Origin: Gentiana macrophylla
Taxonomy: Eukaryota > Streptophyta > Magnoliopsida > Gentianales > Gentianaceae
DNA: 64,000 nucleotides
Assembly: GCA_026214975.1 (NCBI GenBank)
Contig: CM047807.1
Span: 70,411,824-70,475,823 of the forward strand
Direction: 5' to 3'
The notes beneath the pieces were generated by a model. That model did no database searches. It was not told where the DNA came from and saw nothing but the letters and a program-made list of their open reading frames with translations. This document shows positions 13,326 to 24,844 of this stretch, in pieces. A program made the translations under genes and the position numbers. Within the stretch, counting starts at the first letter, position 1. The number at the start of each line of letters is the position of its first letter.

Positions 13326-13338
13326 GCAAGTGGGAGAT
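13326..13338 (+). promoter_or_regulatory. Polypurine tract of inner copia element, copy A
   Basis: GCAAGTGGGAGAT directly before the 3' LTR start TGTTAGG is the classic copia polypurine tract that primes plus-strand synthesis. A near copy (GCAAGTGGGAGAG) lies about 72 bp upstream. Confidence 0.85.
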
Positions 13339-15032
13339 TGTTAGGTGTAGTGCCGAAAGACAATTTGTGTAATTGTTTTTAACAATGGATGATAAATTTT
13401 ATCTCACCTTATTACTTGCTTTGTGCTTGTAAATAGTACCTTTGCTTTGCCAAACCCTAAGTATATCGGTATGTAACCGCTTAACTCGGTGTATGGCATG
13501 CGTGAGGATTGAGTTTGTGGTGATATACTTAAATCGCTGATAGTCCGTGGTGAACTTAATCGAGTTTAGGGTCTCTTGATTAAAACACCAATAATGCGCC
13601 CGAACACCTTAGGGTGTGATAGTCTTATCCGGACTATCGGTAGAGGTACCTACGTGGGGCATTTATATATGATGGCATTCATATAGAAATGGACCGATTT
13701 AATCTGAATTTCTTGGTATAATTCCGTAATCGAGGAATCTTATTAAATTATTAGATGATCATATATGGATCAACCTTAATCTGAGGTGATCACATGATCT
13801 TTGCTTGTCCCGGGTAGTGTTTGATGTGTTGAGTTACGGTTTACTTTAATATGTGTTCCAAGCCACTTCTCATTGGCACTATCTCCGGATGAGTGAGTAG
13901 TTACGATTTTCACGGACATGGAATCCATTCCTTCCTGCGGGAAGTAGAGAGCGATCCCTTATTTGTTAGCCCTAAGAAAGTGATCGATCCGGGAGTTCAC
14001 ATTTGACTAATTAGCTACTAGTCGGATATGTGTGCTAATTGATCATTAGGGGTTAATGATAAATAAGGATAAGATATTCTGAGTCGGGTTCACGGAGACT
14101 TCCCACTCAGAATGGACAGTCTGTGGAGGGTTAATCCGTATGTAGTGATTAAATCAATCGACGCTTATTCACTCTATGGGTTGAGTATAAGTATATATCT
14201 ATAATCGGTAGAGTTCGAGTTTGGGTTTATGGTGGCGTAATCCCGAATTAATAATTAATGTACTTATTACTGCATTCGATGAATAATTAATTATTGGAGC
14301 TCTTGGTTAGAGGTCCATGGTCCCCGATGTGGCTTACATAATTCGGACTAATAATCTTGTTGTTTGGGCCTCATTGATAATTAATTGGCTGGGCTAATTA
14401 ATTGATATGCATGAATATTATTTAGTTGGGCTAAATAATATAATACACATAAAAGACATTTTATGTGGTGGCGCCATATTGGTTCTCTTTTAGCACAAGA
14501 ATTGATTTTCTTGTGTTATGGAAAATAAAAGATATTCTTGTTATGTGATTGATTGGATGACATGTTATTTAGTTTCCTATTGGTCAATAATATGTCACAA
14601 TTATTCATTAAGGAAAATATCTTTTTATTTTGTTTAATTAATTATTTATTTAATTAATTAAAACTTGGAGACCAAGGATTTACTCTGCTATAAAGGAGAG
14701 TTATTCCAAGTGTAAATCACACTTGAAAATTTCACCCATATCACCAAAGAGAGAAAAATTAGTTTTCTTGTCTTGGGTTTAAAAGAAGAAAAACTATGAG
14801 TTTTTCTTAGTGTTGCATAACGAGGAGGTTCGTGTATCAAGAAGGGTGTCCACCAACCGCCGTTTGGAGAACACATCGGAAGATCTTGGCATCTCTTCCT
14901 ACTATTGGTAACTTGATCTTAACCCCTTGTAGTTGTTTAAGTCCTTTAATTATGTATTGTGATGTATAAGTGGCGATCCATCATACGCAGTATAGATCTA
15001 ACTTGTTTAGATCTAAGAACCTGCATCCTTCA
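13339..15032 (+). mobile_element. 3' LTR of inner copia element, copy A
   Basis: Starts TGTTAGGTGTAG and ends CCTTCA, 1.69 kb. It is followed at 15033 by GTTAG, the right target-site duplication, and then by the continuation of the outer LTR. A TATA-like CTATAAA is present near 14689. Confidence 0.9.
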
Positions 15033-16514
15033 GTTAGTCCGTGGTGAACTTAATCAGAGTTTAGGGTCTCATGATTAAAACACCAATAATGCGCCCAGAA
15101 CACCTTAGGGTGTGATAGTCTTATCCAAACTATCGGTAGAGGGTACCTAAGTGGGGCATTTATATATGATGGCATTCACATAGGACTGGACCGATTTAAT
15201 CTGGGTTTCTCGATATAATTCCGTAATTTAGAAAACTTATTAAATCATTAGATGATCATATATGGATTGACCTTAATCCTCAGGTGATCACAGGTTACTA
15301 CTTGTCTCGGGGTAGTGTTTGATGTGTTAGTTAGGGATCACTTTGATGTGTGATCTGAGTGACTTCTCGTTGGAACTATTCCCTGATGAGTGAGTAGTTC
15401 TATGTTTCACAGACATGGAATCCATTCCTTCCTGCGGGAAGTACAGAGACAGTCCCCTTATTTCTTATCCCAAAGAAAATGATCGATCCCGGGAGTTCAT
15501 ATTAGACTAATTAGCTACTAGTCCGGTATGTGAACTAATTGATCACTAGGGAGTTAATGGTAAATAAAGATTAGATATTTTGAGTCGGGTTTACGGAGAC
15601 TTCCCACTCAGAATGGTCAGTCTATGAAGGATTAGTCCGTATGTAATGATTATATCAATTGACGCTTAATTACTCATAGGATTGAGTGTAAGTATATATC
15701 TATAATTGGTAGAGTTCAGTTTCGGGTTTATGGTGGCGTAATCCCGGAATCGATAATTTAAGTGTAAATATTTTGTTCGATGAATATTTTACTTAATTTA
15801 TTGGAGCTACTGGTTATAGGTCTATGATCTCCAACGTGGCTCCTATAATACGAGTATTTTCATGCTATTGGGCCTCGATATGATAATTAATTGGTGGGCA
15901 AATTAATTGATATGCGAAATATTATTTAGTTGGGCCAAATAATATAATACATAGAAAAGACATTTTTTTTGGGCCTAAAACCCTAAGGTGTGGCGCCTCC
16001 CTCTCATAAAATGCAAGAATTGATTTTCTTGTGAGATTAATTATTTACAGTAAGTAATTAATTAATAAAAGATAATTGATTTGTAATTGATTGATTGCTT
16101 TTATTGTGATTTTTTTAATTATTTATTTAATTAATTAGAAACTTGGAGGCCAAGAATTTACTCTCCTATATAAAGATAGTTCTTCCAAGACATATGCGAG
16201 ATGAAATTTTCGACATACACACATAAAATAGAGAGAAAAACTTGTTTCTTGTCTTGGGTTTCTGGTTGAAGAAAAATTTAGGTTTTTTCTTGATGCATAT
16301 CAAGGAGGTTTCAATTCGAAGGATCGGTGTCCACCAACCGCCGTTTGGAGAACACATTGGAAGATTGTCGCTACTCATCCAACTTTTGGTAAGTAGATCT
16401 AAACCCCCTTGTAGGAAGTTTAGATCCTTTATTTATGATATGTAGTTTATAGATCGTGATCCATCCGCTGCGCAAAGATCTGTTTTATACAGATCTGAGC
16501 TCCTACATCCTTCA
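15033..16514 (+). mobile_element. 3' LTR of outer copia copy A, right part
   Basis: Resumes the outer LTR after the inner element, starting with the duplicated GTTAG and ending CCTTCA at 16514. The TATA-like TATATAAAG lies near 16172. The next base begins gypsy sequence, so 16514/16515 is the right boundary of the outer copia element. A 5-bp duplication cannot be tested because the left boundary of the insertion is not in this copy. Confidence 0.85.
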
Positions 16515-17118
16515 CAAAGAACTTGTGCCACGAAGGTCTATTAATCGTTCCTCCTATATCCACAGAAAATATAGGCTCTACTTCTCATACTTGACCTTCG
16601 CTACAACCAGACCATGTTTCCTCGTTATCTCATTCATACTCTTTCAGGAGAAAAGTCTCTGCTACTTTAGGGTCTAGTGCCACTTGCTGATGTAACTTCA
16701 AAACAAGCTCATCTATGTCATCTAGCATGTAACATGCTTCTCCCTCGACTTGTGCATACCTCATTGTTTTCATCACATTGAATCTACTCTCGTTTACCCA
16801 TAGAATCAACTCACGCTTATGAACATCTATCAATGTTTTACTTGTCGCTAGGAAAGGTCTTCCTAGGATCGGTGGAACATCATGGTCGAAACTTCCATGT
16901 CTAGAACTACAAAGTCTACGGGAATACAAACTTATAAACTTTTACCAGTATATCTTCCACTACTCCACAAGGTTGCTTCATGACCTATCACATGGCAACT
17001 AGGGTTATAGATGTATCGTTTAACTCTTTCATGCCTAACTTATGGAAAATGGAGAGTGGCATTAAATTGACACTGGCTCCAAGATCACACAATGCTTTGT
17101 TTAGGGACACTCCTTCAA
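16515..17118 (-). pseudogene. Ty3/gypsy (Athila/Tat-like) protease, 3' part, copy A
   Basis: Minus-strand remains of a gypsy aspartic protease and the region after it. A 99-residue frame (16929-16630) reads DVPPILGRPFLATSKTLIDV, the C-terminal part of plant gypsy retropepsins containing the ILGR motif, then the spacer leading to RT. The N-terminal part, with the DLGA active site clear in copy B, is broken here by small indels. It is cut on both sides: by a gypsy-type LTR element at 17124 (upstream on its strand) and by the outer copia LTR at 16514 (downstream). No RT follows. Confidence 0.85.
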
Positions 17119-17123
17119 TTGTG
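17119..17123. repeat. Target-site duplication TTGTG (left), copy A
   Basis: TTGTG directly before the LTR start TGTTGGGGAG. The partner in the complete copy B is at 50251-50255; in copy A it would lie beyond the gap. Confidence 0.8.
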
Positions 17124-18698
17124 TGTTGGGGAGATTTTGCATCATTAAAACAAAAGAAAATTTATAAAACCTATACTACCATGCAAAACTACCTCCTAAC
17201 CGGCCGAATACCGGGTAGTTGCTAGTAAAGTTGGATAAATGCAATTATCGATCCTCGAGGGAATTGGGATGTTGAATCTAATTTTATTAATCCTCTCAAT
17301 TGTTACTCAAGAAAACAAATAAACGAAAGAACGAACAAATAACACATTGAACAAGTAAACTAAATCTAAGATAAAAGCGAAATAAAACAAAACTAAACTA
17401 ACGATACATGGGCTCAAACAATGTACAAACTAAGTGATCTCAATCTAGTTCATCTCATGACTTTAATTCAAATTGTGGTTTCACCTTTACACGAGACACA
17501 AATCCCTAATCTCTTAGTGAATCCGTATTCTCAAGCTCACAAATCCTACTCTCGTAGTGAATTCAATTTATCAATCTCTCCTTTCTCGAATGTTGAGACC
17601 GATATTCCATACAAAGCGAAGGTGTAGATTCAAGTTAACTCTCGTATTTGAGAACCTAACAACCTAGATAATTAACCGATTAACTTGTCATCATTAATGA
17701 TTAAAAATCCTATCTTTCTATGGTGATCTAGTTTACGCAACTTTAAGTATGTTGTAACTATCAATCGCAAACCAATCTCTCGATAAAGTTCACACATAGC
17801 ATCATAATCAAAGAAAGATACAAAATCAATTAAATATCATAAAAAAGCGAATAAGGACTGAATAAATTAAATAAATAAACTCACGTAGTTTGGTACATGA
17901 TTGAATCCATGAATCGAAAGCGGAAGAAAAACGACATCCTAATCTAACCCGGATCACCCGAGCACAAGGCTCGGGTGACCGGCCTGGAAACCTCGAGAAA
18001 GGCTGCTGCTTCTGTGAAGTTGCCGCTGAATATTTTGTATGAATTATGGGATATTTAGGTTTACAAGTTCTGCATATATATAGAGGAGTATGTCGGCTAC
18101 TTCTAATTAATTGCGGCCGAGTATTTCCTCTTCCAATTAGGACTTTCATGCGTGAAAAAAAAGGAAAAGTGAGGGCGGCTGGAGTATGGCGGTGGTCGGT
18201 CGCCATGATTTGAAATGTCGGACGCTCGTCTAGTGTCTTGAATCAATCCTTCGATTAAATATTTATTGGAATAAAACTTCAAAATTCATATCTTGAGTTG
18301 TAGACCTCCAAAAATTATGATCCGAATGTCATAAAAAACTCTCGGAAAACTCTACAACTTTCATTAAGGACTCTTCTTGAAAACGCCTTTTTGATTAGTC
18401 CGTCAGTATTCAGTATATTTCAGGATTTTCCACTCGAATTCATCTCTTTAAAATCATCCTTTCCATCAACAATGTGTATCTACAATGTAGGAAAAACATA
18501 CCAAAGCGTAACACAATCCTAAAATAATATAAAATCATGATTTAAACACATAAATCGCTCGTTTTGCAATTTAACCTATTAGAAACACCATTTACTCAAT
18601 TAATCGATTATAAGCTCGATTTCTATGAAAAAACATCTATGTATGGGGAAAATTGATGTAAAATATATCCTTAAAAACACTACAAATTGACCTGAACA
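17124..18698 (-). mobile_element. 3' LTR of non-coding gypsy-type element, copy A
   Basis: 1575-bp LTR, TGTTGGGGAG to CCCTGAACA-type end on the plus strand; the element itself runs on the minus strand. It aligns end to end with 44220-45797 and 48671-50250. A TATA run (ATATATATAGAGG) lies near 18073. The 126-codon minus-strand frame 18206-17826 lies wholly inside the LTR and is not a gene. Confidence 0.88.
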
Positions 18699-20362
18699 AC
18701 ACCCCCACACTTAAACTTTTGCTCGTCCCAAAAACAAAACATAACCAAGCTCGAGATAAATGAACATTTATGCAAATATAAAACATATTCAAGTAGTTTA
18801 GAGAGTTCACCCAAGTGCGTGTGTGCATAGCCATAGTAAATTTCCACTAAATCCACACTTGAAATTGATTCAAGCAAAACTAGCCAACATCCCATTTGAA
18901 TCAGAAATATAAAAACGATTATAACATGCACTTCTCAAAACATACAAACCCGAAAAATAATAATAGGGAGTATTCAAAACATTTCCGACATACTTAGAGG
19001 ATAATCCACTACAACATATCTTTCGGTTTATCTTTGGGGATAAGGTTGGCGATAACTAAGTCCTTCATTTAATTCATACCACTTCTTATGCAAGTTGATT
19101 TAACTATTTCTCATTTATCCTTTTACATCGAATGAGCTATTGCCCGTCATAGTAGAATAGGACATTTCGAGATAATCCCTACCTTACTCAAATCATAAGG
19201 CCGCTTCTAACAGCGTCGTGAGCTTTTGGTCATCATAGTGGAATAGGACATCGTGGTACACCCTACCTCACCCAAATCATCGACTAGCTTCCGACACACA
19301 CAATTAACTATTTAAAACAACTTCATTTATTCACTACTTTTTAAAAGCACTATAGTTACGTTTCACTTATCACATTCAAACCTTCAGATACTCACAGTAT
19401 GTCATACTTTAACTCTAAATACAAACTATTAAAATTTCCAAAAATCGTATGGAAGCAAAGAATCATGCGATAATCATAAAAATCTCTAATCAAATGGGTA
19501 TGGCTTAAAAACATAGCTCATCATCTCTTATGTACGTGAAAAATAATGTCGGGTGAAACAACTAAATTTACTAAATATGCAAAATAATGCATCAATGATT
19601 ATAAACATCGAACAAAGACATGCAATGCTCACTGGACAAAACAAAAATTTTAAAATTAAGCACTTTTCACGAAAATATAAATGAGAAATTGAGCAAACGA
19701 CTCATAGATACATATAAACCATCCTCTCCCCCACACTTAGATTGCAACTTGTCCTCAAGTTGTGCGAAAATAATAAATTAGAGAACTTAGCTGATTGGAT
19801 GCTGGCAATTCCGGAAAAATCGGTAAAAACCAAAATTCTTTGCATAGCTCGATGAGTATGGAGCATCACGAGTAAACCGAATTCATCGTGAAAGTGCACA
19901 ATAGCTATCAAAATATCCTCCTGAGACTTGATCGGTTGCAAAAAGAGTCTACGGGAAAAAGGATTATACATGTAAAACACATGGAAAAGAAGTTATAGAG
20001 ATTCTTGATTAAGCTCATAGAAAGATGGAACATATACATGGAACATTACAAAATAGTAGGCTAGGTGCAACTACATGAAAATATACTAGAATGCATTACA
20101 CATTATATGCAATCCTAAAAATAAAATAAATAAAAATAAATTACGATGAGCTCGAAATTTGAGCAAGTTGAGAGGACAACCTACAGGTGACTACGGCCCG
20201 TGCGAAAACAAAAGAAAAAAAAAAAAAAAACGAGGTAGTATTATGGAAACCGGCGATTAACTACGCTCAAGAAAAATAAAGAAAAATAGAAAAACAATGC
20301 AACTAGATGACATGCAACTAAATGATATGCAAAAATAAAAGAAAATAAAAGAAAGAAAACTA
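18699..20362 (-). mobile_element. Internal region of non-coding gypsy-type element, copy A, cut by gap
   Basis: Starts with the polypurine tract (plus strand ACACCCCCACACTTAAAC) next to the LTR and continues to the assembly gap. It matches 45798-47476. A second tract of the same kind (CCCCCACACTTAGATTGC) lies at about 19729. No coding pattern. A poly-A run near 20212-20230 differs in length and makeup from copy B (47310-47345), a useful marker between the two. Confidence 0.8.
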
Positions 20363-20462
20363 NNNNNNNNNNNNNNNNNNNNNNNNNNNNNNNNNNNNNN
20401 NNNNNNNNNNNNNNNNNNNNNNNNNNNNNNNNNNNNNNNNNNNNNNNNNNNNNNNNNNNNNN
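20363..20462. other. Assembly gap, 100 Ns
   Basis: Exactly 100 unknown bases, a standard scaffold-gap size, so true distance is unknown. The left side stops inside an element that is complete at 44220-50250; the right side is unrelated gypsy sequence. Confidence 0.99.
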
Positions 20463-20769
20463 TACATATCATAGTCAAGGCATAAATTCATATAAGAGCA
20501 CATAAAGTGATATTCCTAGATTTCTTTCAATTCCACACTATTTTATTTAGGTTGGGTTGTTCTCCCCCTGTCGCTTTGTTTTACGTCGTTGGCTCGAACA
20601 TATGGCACTTGCTGTACTCAAATCACTTTAGACTCAAACAACTCAAACAGACACTCATCACATATCATGTAAGCTCATAACAAGTCAACCAAATTCCAGA
20701 TTCATCGGGCTTTAAACATGCTCATAGATATCCCAAGGGCAATCATAAAATAGTCGAGCTAGTGAGCGG
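20463..20769. other. Unclassified sequence after the gap
   Basis: About 300 bp with no recognisable protein, LTR edge or repeat. By position it would follow the protease region of the second gypsy element (minus strand), but no RT motif can be read. Confidence 0.4.
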
Positions 20770-21480
20770 CTTACCTCGTGTCACTTGTGGCAAGCTTTCT
20801 CTTGCCATCTCACACTCTCTTCCTCTCCGGCTTTGGAGATGGTTTTCTTAGACTTATAATCAAAGGATTATCAATCCGATATTTCCCTACCTTGGGAGCA
20901 CCGTGCAACGGCGATCCCGATTTATCCCAGGCTCGATCTTGCCTCGATCGACGACATCTCGTAAGCGTTAATCGCATCTTCTTTTGACAATCTTTCCTTC
21001 CTACACGCCAAGACGCACCACACCACAAGAAAACAAAGATTCAGATACAAGCATTCATCATTTATAGCATTTGGACCTGTATCCTTGTAAACATTTAAAC
21101 GCTTCTCTTGCCCCCAACACCAAAAGAAATATCCCCACTTTAACTCATCCTGAAAGGCCACTGGTGGTCAAAAAGGATGACCTAACAAACAATGGTCTTG
21201 AGTCGCTCATGTCAAGAATCACAAAATCCATGGGGGAACACAAACTTTCCAACTTGCATTAAGACATCTTCCGCTACCCCCAAAGGTTTCCTCACCGACT
21301 CCATCGCCCATCTCAGGTCATTCCCGTGAGTTCCAATTCACCTAACCCTAATTTTTCATATAAAGCCTTAGGCATCAAGCTCACGTAAGCTCCTAAATCA
21401 CATAAAAATTCAATTACGGTATTGCCTATGGTGATAGGAATGGTGAAACCTCCTCATCTATCATCTTGTGGGTATCTTAC
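20770..21480 (-). pseudogene. Second Ty3/gypsy element: aspartic protease and spacer
   Basis: Minus strand, 5' to 3' from about 21480. A segment near 21455-21330 reads FTIPITIGN.., then FLCDLGAYVSLMPKALYEKL, the N-terminal half of an Athila/Tat-like retropepsin with active site D-L-G-A. It continues in broken frames to KFVFP.DFVILDM and a decayed ILGRPF region, then a spacer with LNVYK and NDECLYL. The proteolytic domain would process gag and pol. It differs clearly from the protease at 44214-43611, so it is another element. Stops and frame changes mark it as dead. Confidence 0.75.
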
Positions 21481-22556
21481 TATCATAAACCAACACTCCT
21501 CCTCAGCCTTAACTATCTTACCCATTTTCTCGACTTGTCAACATCCCTTTCAAACATTTAAAATACTCAGCACACTAGTAATTGCCTCTAACAAGGGGAC
21601 ATTGATCTCTACCTTCATAAGAATGTCGAGGAATCTACTCGACTCTCAATAAGGACCGGCTTCTAGGACCCTTGTGTGGGCAAGGCAACGATTCTCAACA
21701 AAATCAGTGAGGTGGGAGGGGCATATTTTTTTCTTACTCGAGTGTTTGGCCTTGTAGGCCCAGATGTAGCTTTGTTTTGTCATCACCTGGCTTGCTCGGC
21801 TCCTCCTTTTAATGTCCAAAGACTATGAAATCCTCGCTCTCCCTTTCTTCATCTCTTCTGGTTTGAGCTCCTACTCCCTCTCAGACTTCCATTGCTCACT
21901 CTTTCCCTTACAATCGCGAGGTCTCTTAACAAAGCCAGCCTAACTCTCTTCGCACCGCTTCTAACTCGGTTTCCATTCTTTCTCCGCCGCCTGCCTTCAT
22001 CCTCCTCATCCGCAGATATTCTTCTACTACAATCTGCTTTTATCGGGTCGAATCCTCACTCTTTACCACTCCTAGTGAATATGGCATTCACTTGCCTCGG
22101 ATTCTCGCCAAAGATCACTCGACTCTTCTTCAATGTATTTGTGATTTGGCGCAACTTGAGTCTCTAAATTCATGGATAAATGAGTGCTGCTGCTACCTTC
22201 TGCTCAATAGCACTATTATTTAGCTCAGTAGATAGTCTTATCCATCTTTTCCAACAACAACTCGCTTGAGGTCTTCTGGCACCCAATTGCTTGATTGGTT
22301 ATTCGATGAAGTGTGCATTCGGGTGTTGATAAGTCCTGCATTTTATTTCTGTTTTGATTGCTAGCTTGCTGATTATTGTTTCCTTGCTGCCCTTGATTCT
22401 GGTTCCATCCTTGATTGCTCCCCCAACTATGATTCTGTCCCTGATTATTTTGGCCCCAGTTATGATTATTCTGTTGTTGATGGCCCTGTTGCCGATTGTT
22501 CTGATACATGCCTTGATTGGTATTTAGATAGGCATTCTGATTCTGGGGGTTTACAA
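21481..22556 (-). pseudogene. Second Ty3/gypsy element: gag, C-terminal half
   Basis: Minus strand from 22556. It begins in a Gln/Asn-rich tract (22509-22320; many NQ, QNN, NQGQ and WG units) typical of the C-terminal part of Athila/Tat gag. Further on, broken frames contain ENPRQVNAI.TRSGKE (about 22095), the conserved gag SGKE block, and a later block resembling FLDILMKVEINVPLLEAI (about 21620), the usual end of gag before protease. The N-terminal capsid part is missing: at 22556/22557 the sequence switches to copia. That breakpoint has no LTR end, so it is a truncation or recombination junction. Confidence 0.72.
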
Positions 22557-24058
22557 ATGGGTTGATTGATAACCTATGGCTCTTGGTGGGGTCAGATAGA
22601 TTCGATCATGAGGTTGGTTTGAAAGCCTTAACCTTGTGAATGGAGTTTGGAACCCAGCCTGCTCAAATTTATTCAGAACCACACCCTGAGTGTCTCAGCC
22701 CAAGTGAGAGCAATTGAATCTACACTAAAAGACACGAATGAATAGGAAAGTTTAAACTTTCAAAGGCAAAGTCGAGTGGTCTAGCATGGTGATTCCTAGC
22801 AAGTATAGAGTTAACTGCACTCTCGAACTCTCTCACCACTCGGCCTTGCTAGATTTCTAGAAAGCGTAAAATAGGGTGATTCCCCGAGAGTTTATTGTCC
22901 GAAAAACGGAGTCCGGATTCGCAATGTAAAGGTCTTGGTTCGAACAAATTGCACTATCGCTGCCAGGCTTATATCCTTTGTGGATTCAAGAGAACCACTC
23001 GGTCATTTAAAGTCACATGTTTTAAAATATGTGGACTTGACCAAAATATTGATAAGTCTTTCGTAGACTGGATATCAATATTCATAAAGTAGTAGTATTA
23101 GTGTTCATGAATGATAACACTGCAACGGGTTGGAAACAATATGAGTGTGCTATCTCAAGTCGGAAATTGACACGCCAAGATTCTCTCGATGAGAGAATTG
23201 ACTATATTCTAAGAATTTGATTCGTCAAATTCACAAGAATGAGTCATTGGCTATCCCATCCGCCTTATTGGTTAAGATGATCTTGTATATACAGAAAGTA
23301 TGCAACATTCAACGAGAGTAATCCTACCCTACCTCTCGTGAATGATTCTCTAAATCTTCGGATAAAGAGAAAATGATGATGAGTCTCTCTTGAATAATGG
23401 CAAGTCAGTTGTCACAAGTCAATAGTAGTGAATCTCGAATTCGAGCATTGAATAGCGGTTTAGTACGCCCTCAAGTATCTTTGAAGAACGAGGAATAATG
23501 TGCTTGTATAATCGGTGCAAACTTGAATATGGTTGACTACACCGATTCGACTTATAGTTAGATTAAGGATGACCGTTAGACGATCTCGGCCTGTTTACTC
23601 ATTGTGATGGAGCTATAGTCTGTAGAGAAATCCAAATTTCGCCAATTCGACTTTAATTAATTCGACACGTGAGCAAATTTTCGTGAGCACTAGAGGGGAA
23701 ATAGCTTAGAATTTCCTTCTTGATCCTGGGAGTAATTCCAAGTTTGGTGAGCCGATATCACTTTATTGTGAAAACAAGGAAGAGATAGCTTAGAAGGATC
23801 TTCTCTCACTACCAGAGGTCAAAAGCATATTGAGAGAGTGTACCACTCGATTAAATGGACAGTGACGCTTCAATCCTAAAGATTATCTCGAGCCAACAAC
23901 CTAACTAATTAGTGTACCAAGTCGAAAGTGCTTGGAGGGTTCGGCATTGAAGGATATGCCTATCCGCTTTTAGAGCAAGTGAGAGTGTTGTGAATAAGAT
24001 GAGAAAGTGGTGTGCTCTAAAACAATCGTTGCTTGTCATTTCGTTGCAAGTGGGAGAT
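22557..24058 (+). mobile_element. Truncated copia element (3' end of internal domain)
   Basis: Starts abruptly at GATTGATAACCTATGG, equivalent to about position 3750 in the outer copy, and runs to the LTR start at 24059. The 5' two-thirds of the element are absent. It carries the usual broken RT/RNase H. The LTR that follows also serves as the 5' LTR of the next element (primer site at 27542), so two elements share one LTR, as expected after recombination between tandem or neighbouring copies. Confidence 0.8.
22890..24000 (+). pseudogene. Copia pol remnant (RT and RNase H), truncated copy
   Basis: The clearest RT piece of all copies is a 65-codon frame (22895-23092) ending CGFKRTTRSFKVTCFKICG then LDQNIDKSFVDW, matching the copia RT block YGLKQASRSW...GF..N.DEPCVY. 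After a frame change comes VVVLVFMNDN; the YVDD position reads F-M-N-D (23104-23115). RNase H blocks follow around 23540-23880 and are poorer than elsewhere, with many indels at CAG/CTG. Confidence 0.75.
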
Positions 24059-24844
24059 TGTTAGTGTGTAAGGTCCGAAAGACAATTTGTGTAATTGTTT
24101 TTGATAATGGATAACATAATTTATCTCACCTTATTACTTGCTTTGTGCTTGTAAGTAATACATCGCTACAAACACTAAGTATATCTCAGATGTAATCGCT
24201 TAACTCAAAGGTATGGCATGCACGTGAGGATTGAGTTAGTGGTGATATACTTAAAATGTTAGTCCGTGGTGAACTTAATCGAAGTTTAGGGTCTCCCGAT
24301 TAAAACACCAATAATGCGCCGTAACACCTTAGGGTGTGATAGTCTTATCCGGATCTGCCGATAGAGGGTACCTAGTGGGGGCATTTATATATGATGGTGT
24401 TCATATAGATCGACCGATGACCGGGTTTCGATATAATTCAAGAATCGAAAACTTATTAAATCATTAGATCATCATATATGGATTGACCTTAATCCTCGAG
24501 GTGATCACTGCAGGTACTACTTGTCTCGAGGTAGTGTTTGATGTGTTAGTTAAGGATCACTTTGATGTGTGATCCGAGTCACTTCTCATTGGCACTATTC
24601 CTTGATGAGTGAGTAGTTCTCGTGTTTCACTGACTGAATCCATTCCTTCCTCGTAGAAGTAGAGAGATAGTCCCCTTATTTGTTAGCCCTAAGAAAATGA
24701 TCGATCCCGAGAGTTCTTATTAGACTAATTAGTTACTAGTCCGGTATGTGAACTAATTGATCACTACGGTGTTAATGGTAGATAAGGATAAGATATTTTG
24801 AGTCGGAGTTTATGTGAGACTTCCCACCGTAATGGAAAGTCTAT
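24059..24844 (+). mobile_element. Copia LTR shared by two elements, left part
   Basis: Starts TGTTAG after AAGTGGGAGAT. It is interrupted at 24844 by a reverse-oriented solo LTR. The bases TCTAT (24840-24844) are the left target site. The LTR continues at 26653. Confidence 0.87.

Larger units (their letters stand above)
6073..15032 (+). mobile_element. Complete inner-subfamily Ty1/copia element, copy A (8.96 kb)
   Basis: Full-length LTR retrotransposon inserted in the LTR of the outer copia element. It has two LTRs (6073-7792 and 13339-15032), a tRNA-Met primer site, a 5.5-kb internal domain and a polypurine tract, and is flanked by direct repeats GTTAG (6068-6072 and 15033-15037). The LTRs remain alike over their whole length apart from scattered differences, many at CAG/CTG, so insertion is recent relative to the outer element. 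Gag and pol are too broken to work; this copy must have been mobilised by proteins made elsewhere. An equivalent element sits at the same site in copy B (33161-42127). Confidence 0.92.

Noticed and set aside
7807..13338. Calling the copia internal domain a truly non-coding LARD
   Set aside because: RT (CGFKR..RS, LDQNID) and RNase H (YVAAFGAARVVIWLRNF, KHIEREYRLIR) fragments in the right order show it is a decayed gag-pol.
17826..18206. 126-codon minus-strand frame
   Set aside because: Wholly inside a gypsy-type LTR and not open in the two near-identical LTRs at 44220 and 48671.
20257..20478. Frame spanning the N gap
   Set aside because: Open only because unknown bases are read through.
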